Shown one piece after another: positions 25,275 through 35,452 of a stretch of 64,000 nucleotides of DNA. Each line of letters opens with the position of its first letter. Position 1 is the first letter of the stretch. Origin of the DNA: Hyposmocoma kahamanoa (lineage: Eukaryota > Arthropoda > Insecta > Lepidoptera > Cosmopterigidae); the NCBI RefSeq assembly GCF_003589595.1, contig NW_020653765.1, forward strand, positions 1,927,800 through 1,991,799, in the 5' to 3' direction. The position numbers and the translations under genes were made by a program. The notes under the pieces were generated by a model. That model was not told the DNA's origin and did no database searches. It saw nothing but the letters and a program-made list of their open reading frames with translations.

Positions 25275-25415
25275 ATTGTTACACATACGAAACTTGACTC
25301 AGTCAACCGTGACCATGGGACCTGTAAAGGGCCCGAAACGTCGGTTTATTTGAAATAACAAATATACGCGATTTAATTCCGGAAAAATAGTTTCATTTCC
25401 TATGATTATTTCTAC
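25275..25415 (+). repeat. RepC, single arm
   Basis: GGGACCTGTAAAGGGCCCGA, AACAAATATACGCGATTTAA and AGTTTCATTTCC as in the RepC right arm. The opposite arm is absent. Confidence 0.65.
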
Positions 25416-26354
25416 CAAAGTAATATACTAAGCACTTGGAATGTCACTTCAATTAGAATAGGTACTTATAATACAAAATAATATTTAGAAAATACTATAC
25501 ATTGTATTCTGAAACCGGTGGTCAAGTATTATCCAAAAGAAGCAAAATATAAAACTGCACAATATCCTTTGAAGGCGTCGGCTCGACAAACAAACAAACC
25601 TATTTATGCTCTAGTGCATATCCATTACACGTAACAATCGTATTTAAATCCTCACTAAGTACAAGGCCGCCGACAAATTTACTCCTGCCGTAAATATTTT
25701 AAAAAAAATGTATGATTTGAAAAAAATGGCGCCGATTCGAAATGACCAATGGTCCGTTCGAATTTGGATTTCGAAGTGTTGGTCATTGAATTTCAAAAGT
25801 TTGAGTTTCAAATGAAGTGTTTAGGTTTTTAATCGTAGGCGTTCGTTCGAGATTGTGTTTAGTTCAGTGGATTTGAATCGGTTTTTGGTTAAAATGTAGA
25901 GAAGCGCAGCTGCGTCGGTTTGGTGTTAATATTTTCTACCATGTTGTTTGGACAATATGGTGAACGAATGACAAATGCACGCAACATGGTTGAAAAAATA
26001 TCGATTACATTCGATTTTCGCCATACACAACCTTTTATTAGGGTTCACTACGGATTTTTATGGAGAAGGAAAACTTAAACTATCCAGTGGACTGCGGTCC
26101 TTGGTGCTTAAAACGTCAATAATAAACACAAAAGTAGTTCCACTTCAGTTTCACATGTAGATACAGTGTGTTTTGTCGAAAAAAAGCGAATGACAATGAT
26201 ACTGCCCCGAAAAATCGAGACGAAAGTAGCCGTCAACAGTGAAATAGGTTCACAGTTATGTCAGTTTTTAGAGCTGTCATTCGTCGCTGTCCAGTCACTC
26301 CAAGACTGTGGAGCTTGTAACCGTTAAATATATAACTAGTATGATATACTTTGG
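25416..26354. other. Anonymous DNA
   Basis: No gene recognised. The 25840-25960 stretch (TTTAGTTCAGTGG, GCGCAGCTGCG) superficially resembles a promoter or 5'UTR, but no ORF or splice signal supports it. Confidence 0.35.
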
Positions 26355-26605
26355 TAACAGTAGAGGTCCTTGTGAAAGAACGCCAAATACTTATGTGAGC
26401 GTTACTGCGTACTGATTTTGAAAAGTAAGGATGTTGGTGAAATTACAGGCACATGGGACTTGATAACAAATATCACCGTTTGACGGGTGCAGTGATAAAG
26501 AATTTTGCGATTTAAAGTTCCAAGTGGCATTGTAACTGCTATGGGTAGGATAATCGTTTACCACCAGGTACTTGCTCGTTTGGTATCATAAAAAAAATAA
26601 AAAAC
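26355..26605 (+). repeat. RepA copy, internally deleted
   Basis: Ends are intact (AACAGTAGAGGTCCTTGTG and TATCATAAAAAAA). The CCACCTTACC block is missing. Confidence 0.75.
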
Positions 26606-26714
26606 AGAAAATATTTCAAAATGAAATATACCATACTTCAACGTAAGTAGTCATTGTCATTCTTAAGCTTATCTCTGGGTAAATTGAATACAAATATATG
26701 TAAATCGAGTCCTT

Positions 26715-26822
26715 AGATTATCGCGACAAAATGAGACCTATAGGGAACCCGAAACGTGTTGATCTGTTTGAAAAACAAAAATACGCTATTATAGATCCGA
26801 AAAACAGTCTTATTACCAATGA
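26715..26822 (+). repeat. RepC, single diverged arm
   Basis: GAGACCTATAGGGAACCCGA and AAATACGCTATTATAGATCC correspond to the RepC right arm. Confidence 0.5.
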
Positions 26823-27990
26823 AAATATTTAAGTCACCAAAAATTGACATAAATTTTTGTACAACTTTAATACAACGTTTCTTTATACTTACCGAACTCC
26901 TTAAAAACCGTTTTATCCCTTTTTTATCCACATGGATACAACCTGGGAGGTTTCGGCACTTTGTGGGATAATCCTGCGCATCTATCAGCAATCTATTGCG
27001 ATTCTTACCAATTGTGCTGAGCCGCTATAGGTACTCACATTATATTAACATGAAGCCTCATCGACTCCATACAAAATCCATACAAGTTTTGGGACTTGAC
27101 GAAGCGCACTTTGTTCTAAAAAGGACACTTGTTTATATAGTAATGTAAAGTCTCATGCTAACAGTACTAAGTGAACGAATATTTTGGGACTTTAAGGCGA
27201 ATGTATTCGATGGTAGCGGTGTTCTTTGTCGGTATGTTACATAGTTCTTAACTCTGATTGAATGATGTCGGCGGTTTTTGTAAAAAATGAGTCTTCTTAA
27301 ATAGTTGTTTGTATTTGTGGTGGAGGGAGGGGGTGTGTTCATTTTTTAAATGGATCACAGTTTATAAAAGAATCGCAAGATTTTTATAATGGTAGATAAG
27401 AGTACTTTATTTAATGCAGTTTTCGTTGCTGAAAACAAATCTGTTTACTAAATAAGGATCTTACATAAAGTTAAAAAAATTAGGAAACCTTCAAATAAAT
27501 TGTACCTGCTAGCCTCGACGGTGTACAACGTGTCCATGTCTTAGTACCTCCTCTGGCCTAAGAAAATAAAGAAGAAATGGGAGAATCCTCAGTCTTCCAT
27601 ACTGTGTTCTACGACTCCGTTCGCTATAATAACTGTATCTCAACTACATAGTTTTATAATCTCAGTGGCCACGGTATAAGCTCTTCATAAGCAGGTCCCG
27701 TTTCCATTCCCGGTAAGACCAATTTAGGACAAACATTTTCTAAAAAATTGAACTGGGTTCTGGGTAATATCTCTGGACTTAGTATTACTCTGTTACTCAG
27801 TAAAGATTGATCCTCTGGCACTTTATTTTTAAATAAGATTGAAAAATATATATGAGTTATTAACAAAGAGCAAAAGAGGCAGAATTAATTTACTTAAATT
27901 TCAAGTAAGAACGATGCCACACGACGCAATTCGTCGACGTTACGGCACTTGAGCGATGACGCTGCGTTGTATTACATGCATAGCTTTCTA
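26823..27990. other. Anonymous DNA
   Basis: No convincing gene. Open frames of 60-92 codons lack recognisable motifs. Confidence 0.35.
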
Positions 27991-27991
27991 T

Positions 27992-28166
27992 GGGTCGTAT
28001 TCCAGAACTCTACTCAATGCTCAAGTCAGGACTTGAGCAGACTTGAGTATGATTTCAAGCACTGGAAATACGACCCTAATGGCAAGGGCTTGAGTTTGAT
28101 TTTCAGTGCTCACTGCAATACTCAAGTCCTGACTTGAGTATTGAGTAGAGTTCTAGAATACGACCC
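27992..28166. mobile_element. MITE with 46-bp TIRs (175 bp)
   Basis: Left arm 27992-28037 begins GGGTCGTATTCCAGAACTCT; right arm 28121-28166 is its inverted copy with two to three mismatches. The centre contains another AAATACGACCCT, suggesting a nested partial copy. No clear target duplication. Confidence 0.8.
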
Positions 28167-28204
28167 TCAATGTCACATGATGCCTCGAAACCGCTCGCGG
28201 CGAC

Positions 28205-28350
28205 GGAATGTGTGCGCATCGGACATAGGGTTCGCGACAATGTCAAGCATGAAGCTTCATTCGCATCACGCGTCTTTTAATTTAGTCGCGTATTACTTAT
28301 TTGACAGTAATTGTTTCGGACGGATGTCGGACGAAGAACGAAAGCACAGG
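28205..28350. repeat. RepF, partial
   Basis: Matches RepF from the centre (CATGAAGCTTCATTCGCAT) through the right arm (TATTTGACAGTAATTGTTTC). The left arm is degraded. Confidence 0.55.
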
Positions 28351-28622
28351 GCCAGAAACGGGAAATCCCAGTTTCCGGTCTCTGAAAAATGTTTCACAGA
28401 GCCGCACTGCGCCGAGCCAAAAAAGCTCTTCGTAATAAAAGCGAAAGAAATTTATTCCTGGTAGGTACATTAATAAAATTGTATAATACTTCTTTGAAAA
28501 TATATATTTTGTTTTAGTTAGTTTTTTTTTTCAATATTTTAGTTATTCTGAACAGAGCTTAACAGTAATTTAAGTTTAAAAGAGTGACTGTATATAATAA
28601 CTTTTAAACTGTGATTTTAGTC

Positions 28623-29191
28623 ATCGAACATATAACCAGAAATAGAGACAAAACAAGGGCCATCTATCCCTGGCAACTCATCAGGTAAATGGGCCTCATA
28701 TCACTTTTAAATTTAATATAATATATATATCTTATTACTATATGTGTGTAAGGTAATAAGAAAAATTTTAAAATATCAACTCTCGTTTGCGCTGAAATCA
28801 TAAATTAGAATACTGAAATAGTACAGCGCCATCAACTGACCTGTGTGTACGTCTCCTTATATTCCAAAAATATTCTGCATTTGTTGTAATAAAAAAATAA
28901 TATATCTAACAATGGGGTTGTTCCATTCGGTGGTGTGAGAAAAACAGCAAAACATCTAATTACAAAACAAACAGAATCACATTTCATCGGTAATTAAATA
29001 TGTAATTTTGCAATTTTCGTCAATTATAGCAAAGCTCAAGTTCAACTGGTCGATTTGAAGTGAAACAATTGACGACACCTGCCAATTGTTTCGAATTCGG
29101 GCTAACCAATCTGAACGCAGTTGTCACAGTAATGATTTGGCAGAATAGTTTTCAAACTAACTTCGTCTCTATTTTTGGTTATATACTCGAT
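28623..29191. mobile_element. RepE TIR element, copy 2 (569 bp)
   Basis: Full-length partner of 19708-20229: ends ATATAACCAGAAATAGAGAC and the complement of GAGTATATAACCAAAAATAG. It has about 45 extra bases of AT-rich sequence around 28715-28765, so the two copies differ by an indel. Confidence 0.75.
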
Positions 29192-30340
29192 TATTTTAGT
29201 ATACATCGCCAAAATAAAAACTATAAGTGATAATTAAGTATAATTTTCTGTGACTTTAAAGGTTTAAGATCTGATTAACTGCGTGTTTAGTATACATCTT
29301 TTACAACGATTGTTTTAAATTTGATGTTGTCTTAAAATGTAGAGGAGTTTAAGTATAATTTTCTGTTCCATTGATTGCAAAAGTTTCTTTTTTAATATTT
29401 ATATTTTATTAGATCATTTTTAATAAATTTATCATCAATACAACCAAGCGAAATTTGTTTAGTCAATCGTGTTTCGGGCCCCATAGTTCTCTACAGATAT
29501 CTCCTGTTTTCATTGTCAATTCATAAAATAAGTTGAAATCGTATTTTAATCTCAAAAAACCTGTTTTCGTATTTTATATCTCACTTTACAAGTAAAACGT
29601 CACTATGGAAACTACCCTTAGAAGTGAAATCCCTGCCTGAATTGGAACCAGCATGGAGAACTGAAATAAAAAAAATAAAAAAAATGCATGCAACAAAAGA
29701 ATAATAATAAAGAAACAGAAGATCGACCACAAATTACAAAAATTAACTGTCTATTGATTAATTTTGACTGTACTAACGGATTTCGAAGGCAAATGCACAT
29801 TGTATAAAACGTAAAGAACAAGCGAGTATAACAGTCTTCTGCGCAAAAATGGACGCATTACATTAATCTTACTGTGCTTATTATTCAACAATGCAAAAAT
29901 GAGGTTACACCCACATTTAAAAAATCTATACCAAAACAAAGAAAAGTAAGATTTGTTTTATTTTATTTAGCAGGCTTTGACAACAAGGCGTTTTATTGTA
30001 CAAAAAAATGAATGTCTACTTTTTTGCTTTGAAGAATGTCTTTATGTAGAAAGTATTATTGTAACGTGAGCTTAATTATCAATTGAAAATCTTGTAATGA
30101 ATACTTCATAGCGAGTAAAACTCTTACACAGTAGCGCACGGCGGCGTTTACAAAGATAGCGGCATATTTGATGTAGTGTACTTAAATATTATAATACCGG
30201 TCAAGTTCTTACGTTATACGACTTATGGTTGAAAATTAAATGCTTTTGAGTTCTCTTTGTGTTGGCCGGTAGATGCGTGCGCGCTGATCGATAGCGGTCA
30301 AGATGTTCCGTTCTCTTTTTGAATATCAAATCGCATTTTG
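29192..30340. other. Anonymous DNA
   Basis: No gene or repeat recognised. Upstream flank of the candidate exon at 30417. Confidence 0.35.
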
Positions 30341-30350
30341 ATTCGAATGA

Positions 30351-30357
30351 ATATAAA
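30351..30357 (+). promoter_or_regulatory. Candidate TATA box
   Basis: ATATAAAG lies about 60 bases upstream of the candidate start codon at 30417, a usual distance for a TATA box plus a short 5'UTR in insect secreted-protein genes. Supports but does not prove that the following ORF is a real first exon. Confidence 0.3.
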
Positions 30358-30416
30358 GGGTGCTGTCAAAAACGAGTTTTGTTTTGGTGAAAACATTTTG
30401 GAAGGGTTTTGTGTAT

Positions 30417-30572
30417 ATGCGTTGCATTATATGTACCATACTGTTGCTGTGCACGAGTCTCTTCTATCTTCCAGCCCAAACGTACGTTAAACGTGTTACG
30501 TATCGCGACATCTCCGATGCTAATTCATCATCATCATCAACCCATTTATATTTATATACGTCTCACTGCTAG
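30417..30572 (+). CDS. Candidate signal-peptide exon, interrupted by RepB
   Basis: From ATG at 30417 the frame begins MRCIICTILLLCTSL and continues FYLPAQTYVKRVTYRDI. This is a textbook signal peptide: a short positive start, a hydrophobic core of ~15 residues, and probable cleavage after PAQ at residue 21. At about 30525 the frame enters the (ATC)n end of a RepB copy and then stops at 30570-30572. The natural sequence therefore seems to be cut by the insertion. No donor site is evident before it. Either a remnant of a secreted-protein gene or a first exon with the repeat at its edge. The product is not recognised. The dibasic KR after the signal is compatible with a processed peptide, but that is speculation. 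Confidence 0.3.
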   Translation: MRCIICTILLLCTSLFYLPAQTYVKRVTYRDISDANSSSSSTHLYLYTSHC

Positions 30573-30672
30573 GCACAGATCTCCTCTCAGGCGAGGTCTT
30601 AGGCCATAGTCCGACGAGCTGGCCCAATGTGGGTTGGGGACTTCACACGTTTTCCGGGAGTTGTAAGCCTTC
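30525..30672 (-). repeat. RepB copy
   Basis: Inverted RepB with a perfect (ATC)n run at its left end, then ATACGTCTCACTGCTAGGCA, GGCCATAGTCCGACG and ACTTCACACGTTTTCCGG. Its right end abuts a RepA copy. Confidence 0.8.
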
Positions 30673-30673
30673 G

Positions 30674-31003
30674 TTTTTTTATAAGAGACTGGACGAACGA
30701 GACATGCCCCTGATAGTAAGCAACACGCCTTCCATAACAGATAATAAGCTACATGCTTGTCCGTAACAGTTACAGTGCCACTCAGAGCTTTAAATCGCAA
30801 AGATCTGAAGGGCACTGCCACTGCGCCCGCCACCTTGAGACGTAAGTTGACAAGTCCAATGTGCCTGTAATTTCACCAGCACCCTTAACCCTTCAGAACC
30901 GGAACGAAGTAATGCTAACATTACTGCTTGGCGGCAGAAGTAGGTAAGGTGACAGTACTTGCCTGGACGAACTCTTTCACAACGAGCTCTACTGCTACTA
31001 AAG
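30674..31003 (-). repeat. RepA copy with internal duplication
   Basis: Inverted RepA. The segment AGTAAGCAACACGCC...ATAACAG is followed by a second version (ATAAGCTACATGCTTGTCCG). The duplicated segment is the same part of RepA as that duplicated in the 5237-5526 copy. Confidence 0.85.
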
Positions 31004-31206
31004 ATACGTAATACTGGAGTGGAATCGAGCCTGGATTTTTATAGATAGTAATTAGTAAAAATCCGTGGTATTTGGTTTATATATAATATAATATATAATA
31101 ATGTTTATTGCATACTTTGAACAAATATTTCATATCTTGTATCTAAAGACTAAATACTAACTCCTGAAATGCAAGTTTTATCTCAGCTTAGGAGTTAATT
31201 GCTTAC

Positions 31207-31440
31207 TGACACCAAGTGACAGGACGAACAAGTCGTGACACTCAGAGTTTTAAATCACAAAGGTCTGTGGGGCACTGCCTCTACGCCCGTCACCCTAAGA
31301 CATAAGTTGACAGCCAAGTCCCATGTGTCTGTGATTTTACCAGCAGTACCCTTATCCTTCAAAACCGAAACACAGTAATAGATAGGGTGGCATCACTTCC
31401 CAGGAAGAACTGTTTTACAAGGAGCTCTACTGCTTCTCAA
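31207..31440 (-). repeat. RepA copy, internally deleted
   Basis: After ACGAACAAGTCGTG the sequence jumps directly to ACACTCAGAG, so the CTGATGGTAAGC block is missing; further small deletions follow. Confidence 0.75.
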
Positions 31441-31625
31441 GTTTGTGCCAACAACGATCCTTTGCTAGTCTCAACCAACGCAACTTTGACTATGTCATCT
31501 GGATGGATGTTCCCACGTTTCTATAACTATATTTTGGCCACCATTCGGTTATCGCTTAACTTCATTTCTTTTCACCACTGTTGGCGAAAACCAGAAATTT
31601 AACAGCACCCATTAATTAATCCCAT

Positions 31626-31733
31626 TAATCATTTCACCAGCACCCTTACCCTTCAAAACCGAACCGCACTAATGCTCACATTACTGCTTGGCGGCAGAAA
31701 TAGTTCCTCGGACGAACTCTTTCACAATGAACT
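31626..31733 (-). repeat. RepA fragment
   Basis: Only the 5' half of RepA (inverted): CACCAGCACCCTTACCCTTC through TTGGCGGCAGAAATAG to GGACGAACTCTTTCACAA. Confidence 0.7.
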
Positions 31734-31794
31734 GTACAAAAATTATTACAATTGTATGCATCGTGATGTTAGGTTTTCACGATTGTTACACATA

Positions 31795-31950
31795 GGAAAT
31801 GAAACTATTTTTCGGATTTAAATCGACTATACTTGTTTTTTCAAACAAACCGGTCAGCCGTGACGGTGAGACATGTAAAGGGCCTGAAACGTTGGTTTAT
31901 TTACAACAACAAATATATGCAATTTACCTACAACCGAAAAAATGGTTTCC
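31795..31950. repeat. RepC fold-back element
   Basis: Inverted arms: GGAAATGAAACTATTTTTCG at left and the complement of the same at right, around AAAGGGCCTGAAACGTTGG. It shares the sequence preceding the left arm (GATTGTTACACATA) with the RepC flank near 25278, so that block may belong to the element. Confidence 0.65.
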
Positions 31951-32102
31951 TTTTGTATTATATAGGTATGCGAAAACATTTTATTGCACCCATTAATGAT
32001 TCAGTGTTCTTTGTCAATGAAATAGACCCAGTAGTAGCTAGGTTACCCTAAAGAAGAAATGGAAGTGTTATTTTAATTTTTCTAATAATCTTGTGTAATT
32101 TT

Positions 32103-32277
32103 GTATTTGTGTAGCTGTTGTAGTCTACTGACTTACCGCCTGCCAAGAAAAGGGTCACGGATTCGAAACCGGGCCTTCACCTTTTCGGAATTTGTGTGCG
32201 AAATTGAAATGTACCATGAGCTTTTCGACTATTGAAGAAAAACGTCGTGGGGAGACATAGAGGAAACCTGCACACAT
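32103..32277 (+). repeat. RepB copy, 5' part with tRNA-like head
   Basis: GTCACGGATTCGAAACCGGGCC resembles a B box and precedes CATGAGCTTTTCG and GGAAACCTGCACACAT. Here RepB therefore looks like a tRNA-headed SINE joined to an RTE-type 3' tail. The copy is split by the LINE fragment at 32278-32578 and resumes at 32595-32695. Confidence 0.6.
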
Positions 32278-32578
32278 CTCTCTCTTTCTCCTCAGCATTA
32301 TCATTCCCATCTGATGGTGGGTCTGCTTTTCTTGTACTTTCCCCCCATTTTGCTCTGTTGAATTTATTTTCAGAAACATGGCAGCTCCTTAGATCTTTGG
32401 TGATATGATCTGTCCACCTCATCTTCGCTCTTCCTTCCTCATTTTTTGAACCCAGGGTCTTCAAATCTATCACGGCATTCCCAATGTAGTCGGAAGATCT
32501 ACTCCTCACGTGGCCATACCACCTCAGCCTACTCTGCGATGTCGCGTACACCAAGGCTGCAGCAAACGTATTTGTTGT
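32278..32578 (-). mobile_element. LINE 3' fragment nested in RepB, 16-bp TSD
   Basis: The minus-strand translation contains SRLRWYGHVRSRSSDYIGN and KWGESTRKADP. This is the conserved C-terminal tail of endonuclease/reverse-transcriptase non-LTR elements (RWYGHV ... W ... TRKADP). The block is flanked by GGAAACCTGCACACAT at 32262-32277 and again at 32579-32594, a perfect 16-base target-site duplication of RepB sequence. It is a 5'-truncated insertion of the last ~300 bases of the element. Confidence 0.85.
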
Positions 32579-32594
32579 GGAAACCTGCACACAT

Positions 32595-32695
32595 TTACAA
32601 GCAATTTAAAGATATTTGTGAAATTCCCAAACTCTCTCGTTGTGACAGGAGGATTGTCAGCAGCGGGACTATATAAACTATATAACTATTAATAG
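32595..32695 (+). repeat. RepB copy, 3' part
   Basis: Continuation of the RepB copy split by the LINE fragment: ACAAGCAATTTAAAGAT, then GTCAGCAGCGGGACTATATA. Confidence 0.6.
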
Positions 32696-32702
32696 TTTTG
32701 TA

Positions 32703-33018
32703 TATTTTTTTATAATATCAACAACGGGACGAACAAGTCATGCGCCTGATGATAAGCTACCCGCCCGTCCATAACAGTTACAGTGCCACTTATAGCTTTA
32801 AATCGCAAAGATCTGAGGGGCACTGTGACTGCGCCCGTGACCCTGAGACATAAGGTGACAAGTCCCATGTGCCTGTAATTTCACCAGCACCCTTACCCTT
32901 CAAAACCGGAACGCAGTAATGCGTTACTGCTTGGCGGCAGAAATGGGTAAGGTGGTAGTACGTAAGGGTAATATTCCCTTAGACGTCTCTTTCACGAGGA
33001 GTTCTACTCCTACTAAGA
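32703..33018 (-). repeat. RepA copy
   Basis: Inverted RepA with tail TTTTTTTATAATATCAACAA at left. Confidence 0.85.
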
Positions 33019-33022
33019 CAAC

Positions 33023-33112
33023 AAGTGCAATATTTCATACACATTTAATTAATGTAATAATTCCTAAGAAGTGCGATATTTTATATACATTCAAGTTACG
33101 TAACAATTCCCA
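33023..33112 (+). repeat. Two-copy tandem duplication (~45 bp)
   Basis: AAGTGCAATATTTCATACAC...AATAATTCC is followed by AAGTGCGATATTTTATATAC...AACAATTCC, two diverged adjacent copies. Confidence 0.6.
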
Positions 33113-33430
33113 TTGTTAGTAATTTCTCTACTTGTCTTTAGTTAAAATTTAAGTTATAATTACGTTTGTAATTTCGTGACGTCTCTTCTCAAAAAAGCGA
33201 TTCCAACGGAAAATCAGCGCTACAGGAGGCGATCTGTGACATATCCGCTGAGTTGGATCCGTTTCAGCTTATAGGTATATGTAATCATTAATTTGTTTTG
33301 TCTGTTCTGTTTTGTGTGAATCTTCTTAAGCTAAATAAAAGTTTCCTTCTTTCTTTTCTGTCTTATGGTGGCAATACAAAAATATTTTCTCCGATAATAT
33401 GCAGGTATCATCTCAATATTTTTCTTGTGT

Positions 33431-33458
<28 letters not shown>
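33431..33458 (+). repeat. (CA)n microsatellite
   Basis: Perfect CA dinucleotide run of 14 units. Confidence 0.95.
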
Positions 33459-33462
<4 letters not shown>

Positions 33463-33949
33463 GACGCAAACATTGCCTATATAATTAAAAAATATTAAAT
33501 TCAATAATTACAATGCGTTTCATGTATTGCCACATTCCTCTGTCGAGACTACGGGATCCCCAGACGAGCTCCTGACAGCACATGAACTCGGGATCTTGCC
33601 ACTGCCACTGCCCCGGTGAGACTACGTTATGTACTGGCAGCAGAAAAATAAGGGACTGTAAAAAATTACGAGAAAATTTTGTTGTCGTAACTCATGACAA
33701 TAAAAAAATTCATTGTTTTTAAATCACAACATCATTGGGGTTTGTAAAGAAAAATTTTTTTTTTTCATTGGATATATCGTTTCTCCCTTAACTATCCTAG
33801 TTAGCATTATTAGTCATTTCATTACTTTCGTATACGTTTTTAAATTTTCACGTTGTCATTTATATTAACTTTGCAAACGGAGATAACCACCGCTGTGTAC
33901 AACCCGACTGAAACGTCAGAATAATAGTAAAAGCTAATTAAAACGAAAC
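33459..33949. other. Anonymous DNA
   Basis: No feature recognised. A weak resemblance to RepA near 33570-33650 was judged too poor to call. Confidence 0.35.
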
Positions 33950-34065
33950 TTCGTTCCGTGGCTTAGTTGACATAGCGTCTGGCATGGTTTGCTAGAAGAC
34001 ATCGGTTCGAATCCGGCCTGATCGAAGGAATTTTTTCTAAGTGTTCGATCATTGTATTAATAATT
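33950..34065 (+). repeat. S1 tRNA-derived SINE
   Basis: Head CGTTCCGTGGCTTAGTTGAC with B box GGTTCGAATCC (about 34010-34020), then GATCGAAGGAATTTTTTCTA and ATTGTATTAATAATTA. The best preserved S1 head on the plus strand. Confidence 0.75.
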
Positions 34066-34170
34066 AAAACGAAACTCATAATTTATGTATTCTTCGAAAC
34101 TATATTCGTAATGAAATCAGCAGAGCGCCAAAAAAATTATAACAATGGACGTCACTCTACGCGTTTTTAT

Positions 34171-34189
34171 CTTATTTCCATCCTCTAAG
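34171..34189 (-). repeat. Isolated CTTAGAGGATGG-type terminus
   Basis: CTTATTTCCATCCTCTAAG is the complement of the end that also occurs at 39077, 41226, 43084 and 45962. No partner end is seen nearby. Confidence 0.45.
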
Positions 34190-34278
34190 GTTTTTATTGA
34201 TGTTGTTCTTTTTAAATTCTTTTAGTTAAGGAAAAGCAAAGGTTTAATACCATACATACAAACGTTTTAATAAGAAAC

Positions 34279-34336
34279 GTCAAACGTTGAGAAACAGCAT
34301 AATATTTAAATATTATGCTGTTTCTCAACGTTTGAC
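34279..34336. repeat. Perfect 58-bp palindrome
   Basis: The left 29 bases, starting GTCAAACGTTGAGAAACAGC, and the right 29, ending GCTGTTTCTCAACGTTTGAC, are exact reverse complements. There is no spacer, and the symmetry axis is within TTTAAA. Perfect symmetry ends at 34278/34337. Confidence 0.95.
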
Positions 34337-34339
34337 AAT

Positions 34340-35452
34340 TCATTTAATTATTAACATAAATAAATATTTTTATTAAAATAAATGAATATTCATTTAATTG
34401 TTAATGCGTTATATGTTGTATTTAAATAAGAGTTTAAATGCACGAATAATATCAACCACTATTAAAATTACATGACTTGCTCATTTGGAAAAGCACAAAA
34501 TCTGCATTTAATACATTTCTTATTAAAATCGTTGATGCATATTTTTGTATCAAAGCCGTTCTTGCTGACGGCTTCTTCGCAGACGTACGGGAGCTACAAC
34601 TGACAGGCGCAGCAAGGGGCCAATCTCTGTTTGTGAAGATAATCTTGCCCCGTACGGATCCTGATTTGAAATGTACCAACGACCACACGCCACAAACTGG
34701 TATTTTTAAACACAATTTTGCTACGGCCACAATTAGCGCCGTGTCAACGTACACTGGAATTGTGTAAAAGACGTCGTGCCCATACATACGAGACACACGG
34801 ATGATTCGACGAAAGAAATTCGACGTGTCTGCTACAGAAAAGATGAGAATGGTCTTGTACATGACAAGAACTTTGTCGGATCTAGTCACGAAAACATGTC
34901 ATGTCTGTTGCAGACGAAAAAATTATGAGTACGTACACGATACGAATGCTTTTGGACAGACGTGTGTATGAAGTCTTCCTGGTAACTGGCGTTTTACTAC
35001 CGACTGTGGGAAGAAATATATTCTTGTTTTTGACTACCAAGGAACTCCCGTCCACGCGCATAAACATTTGTTTACTGCCAATGCACCTCACCCCGCCCCA
35101 TACAATAGTGGCGGAGCGTGTCGTGTCGGTCGTGGGTAGACAAGAATTTTTTCTTGGCCGGCGCCGAGGCAGTGTACACAGTTCGTGTGTAGAAACGACA
35201 AGAATTCTTGCATAGACCCGGCGACTTTTCTTAGCATGAACACACGCCCTTACTCTTAAACCTATTAATCAGCTGGGTTTTGGTTGACTATCATATCATG
35301 GGACTTCTTAATCAAATCAAGGATCTTGGTGCCATAGTTACACTTCAATTTTCATCAACAACGTTATTTCTCAATCCTTTCCATTATTCTACGTATCTCG
35401 CAGCCTTTTCATAAAGGCATTACTTTGATTTTGTTCTCATCTTTTTTGTGAG
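34340..35452. other. Anonymous DNA with a GC-richer block
   Basis: From about 34555 to 35240 the sequence is richer in G+C than its surroundings, and overlapping ORFs of 70-145 codons occur on both strands. None has a recognisable domain. AAGAAT motifs recur (GACAAGAATTTTTTC, GACAAGAATTCTTG). It may be an unrecognised transposon interior. Confidence 0.35.

Noticed and set aside
25840..26160. Promoter plus short ORF (61 codons)
   Set aside because: No signal peptide, splice site or domain; the initiator-like TTCAGT alone is weak.
28141..28464. 107-codon plus-strand ORF
   Set aside because: Begins inside the right arm of one MITE and runs through RepF; a repeat-derived frame.
32177..32590. 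137-codon ORF as a host gene
   Set aside because: Its core is the LINE C-terminus between target duplications; the last ~30 codons are read-through into RepB.
33540..33660. Possible very diverged RepA copy
   Set aside because: Only scattered short matches (GCCACTGC, GGCAGCAGAAA) and neither family end.
34452..34889. 145-codon minus-strand ORF
   Set aside because: No recognisable family, overlapped by plus-strand ORFs of similar size; recorded only as an unexplained GC-richer block.
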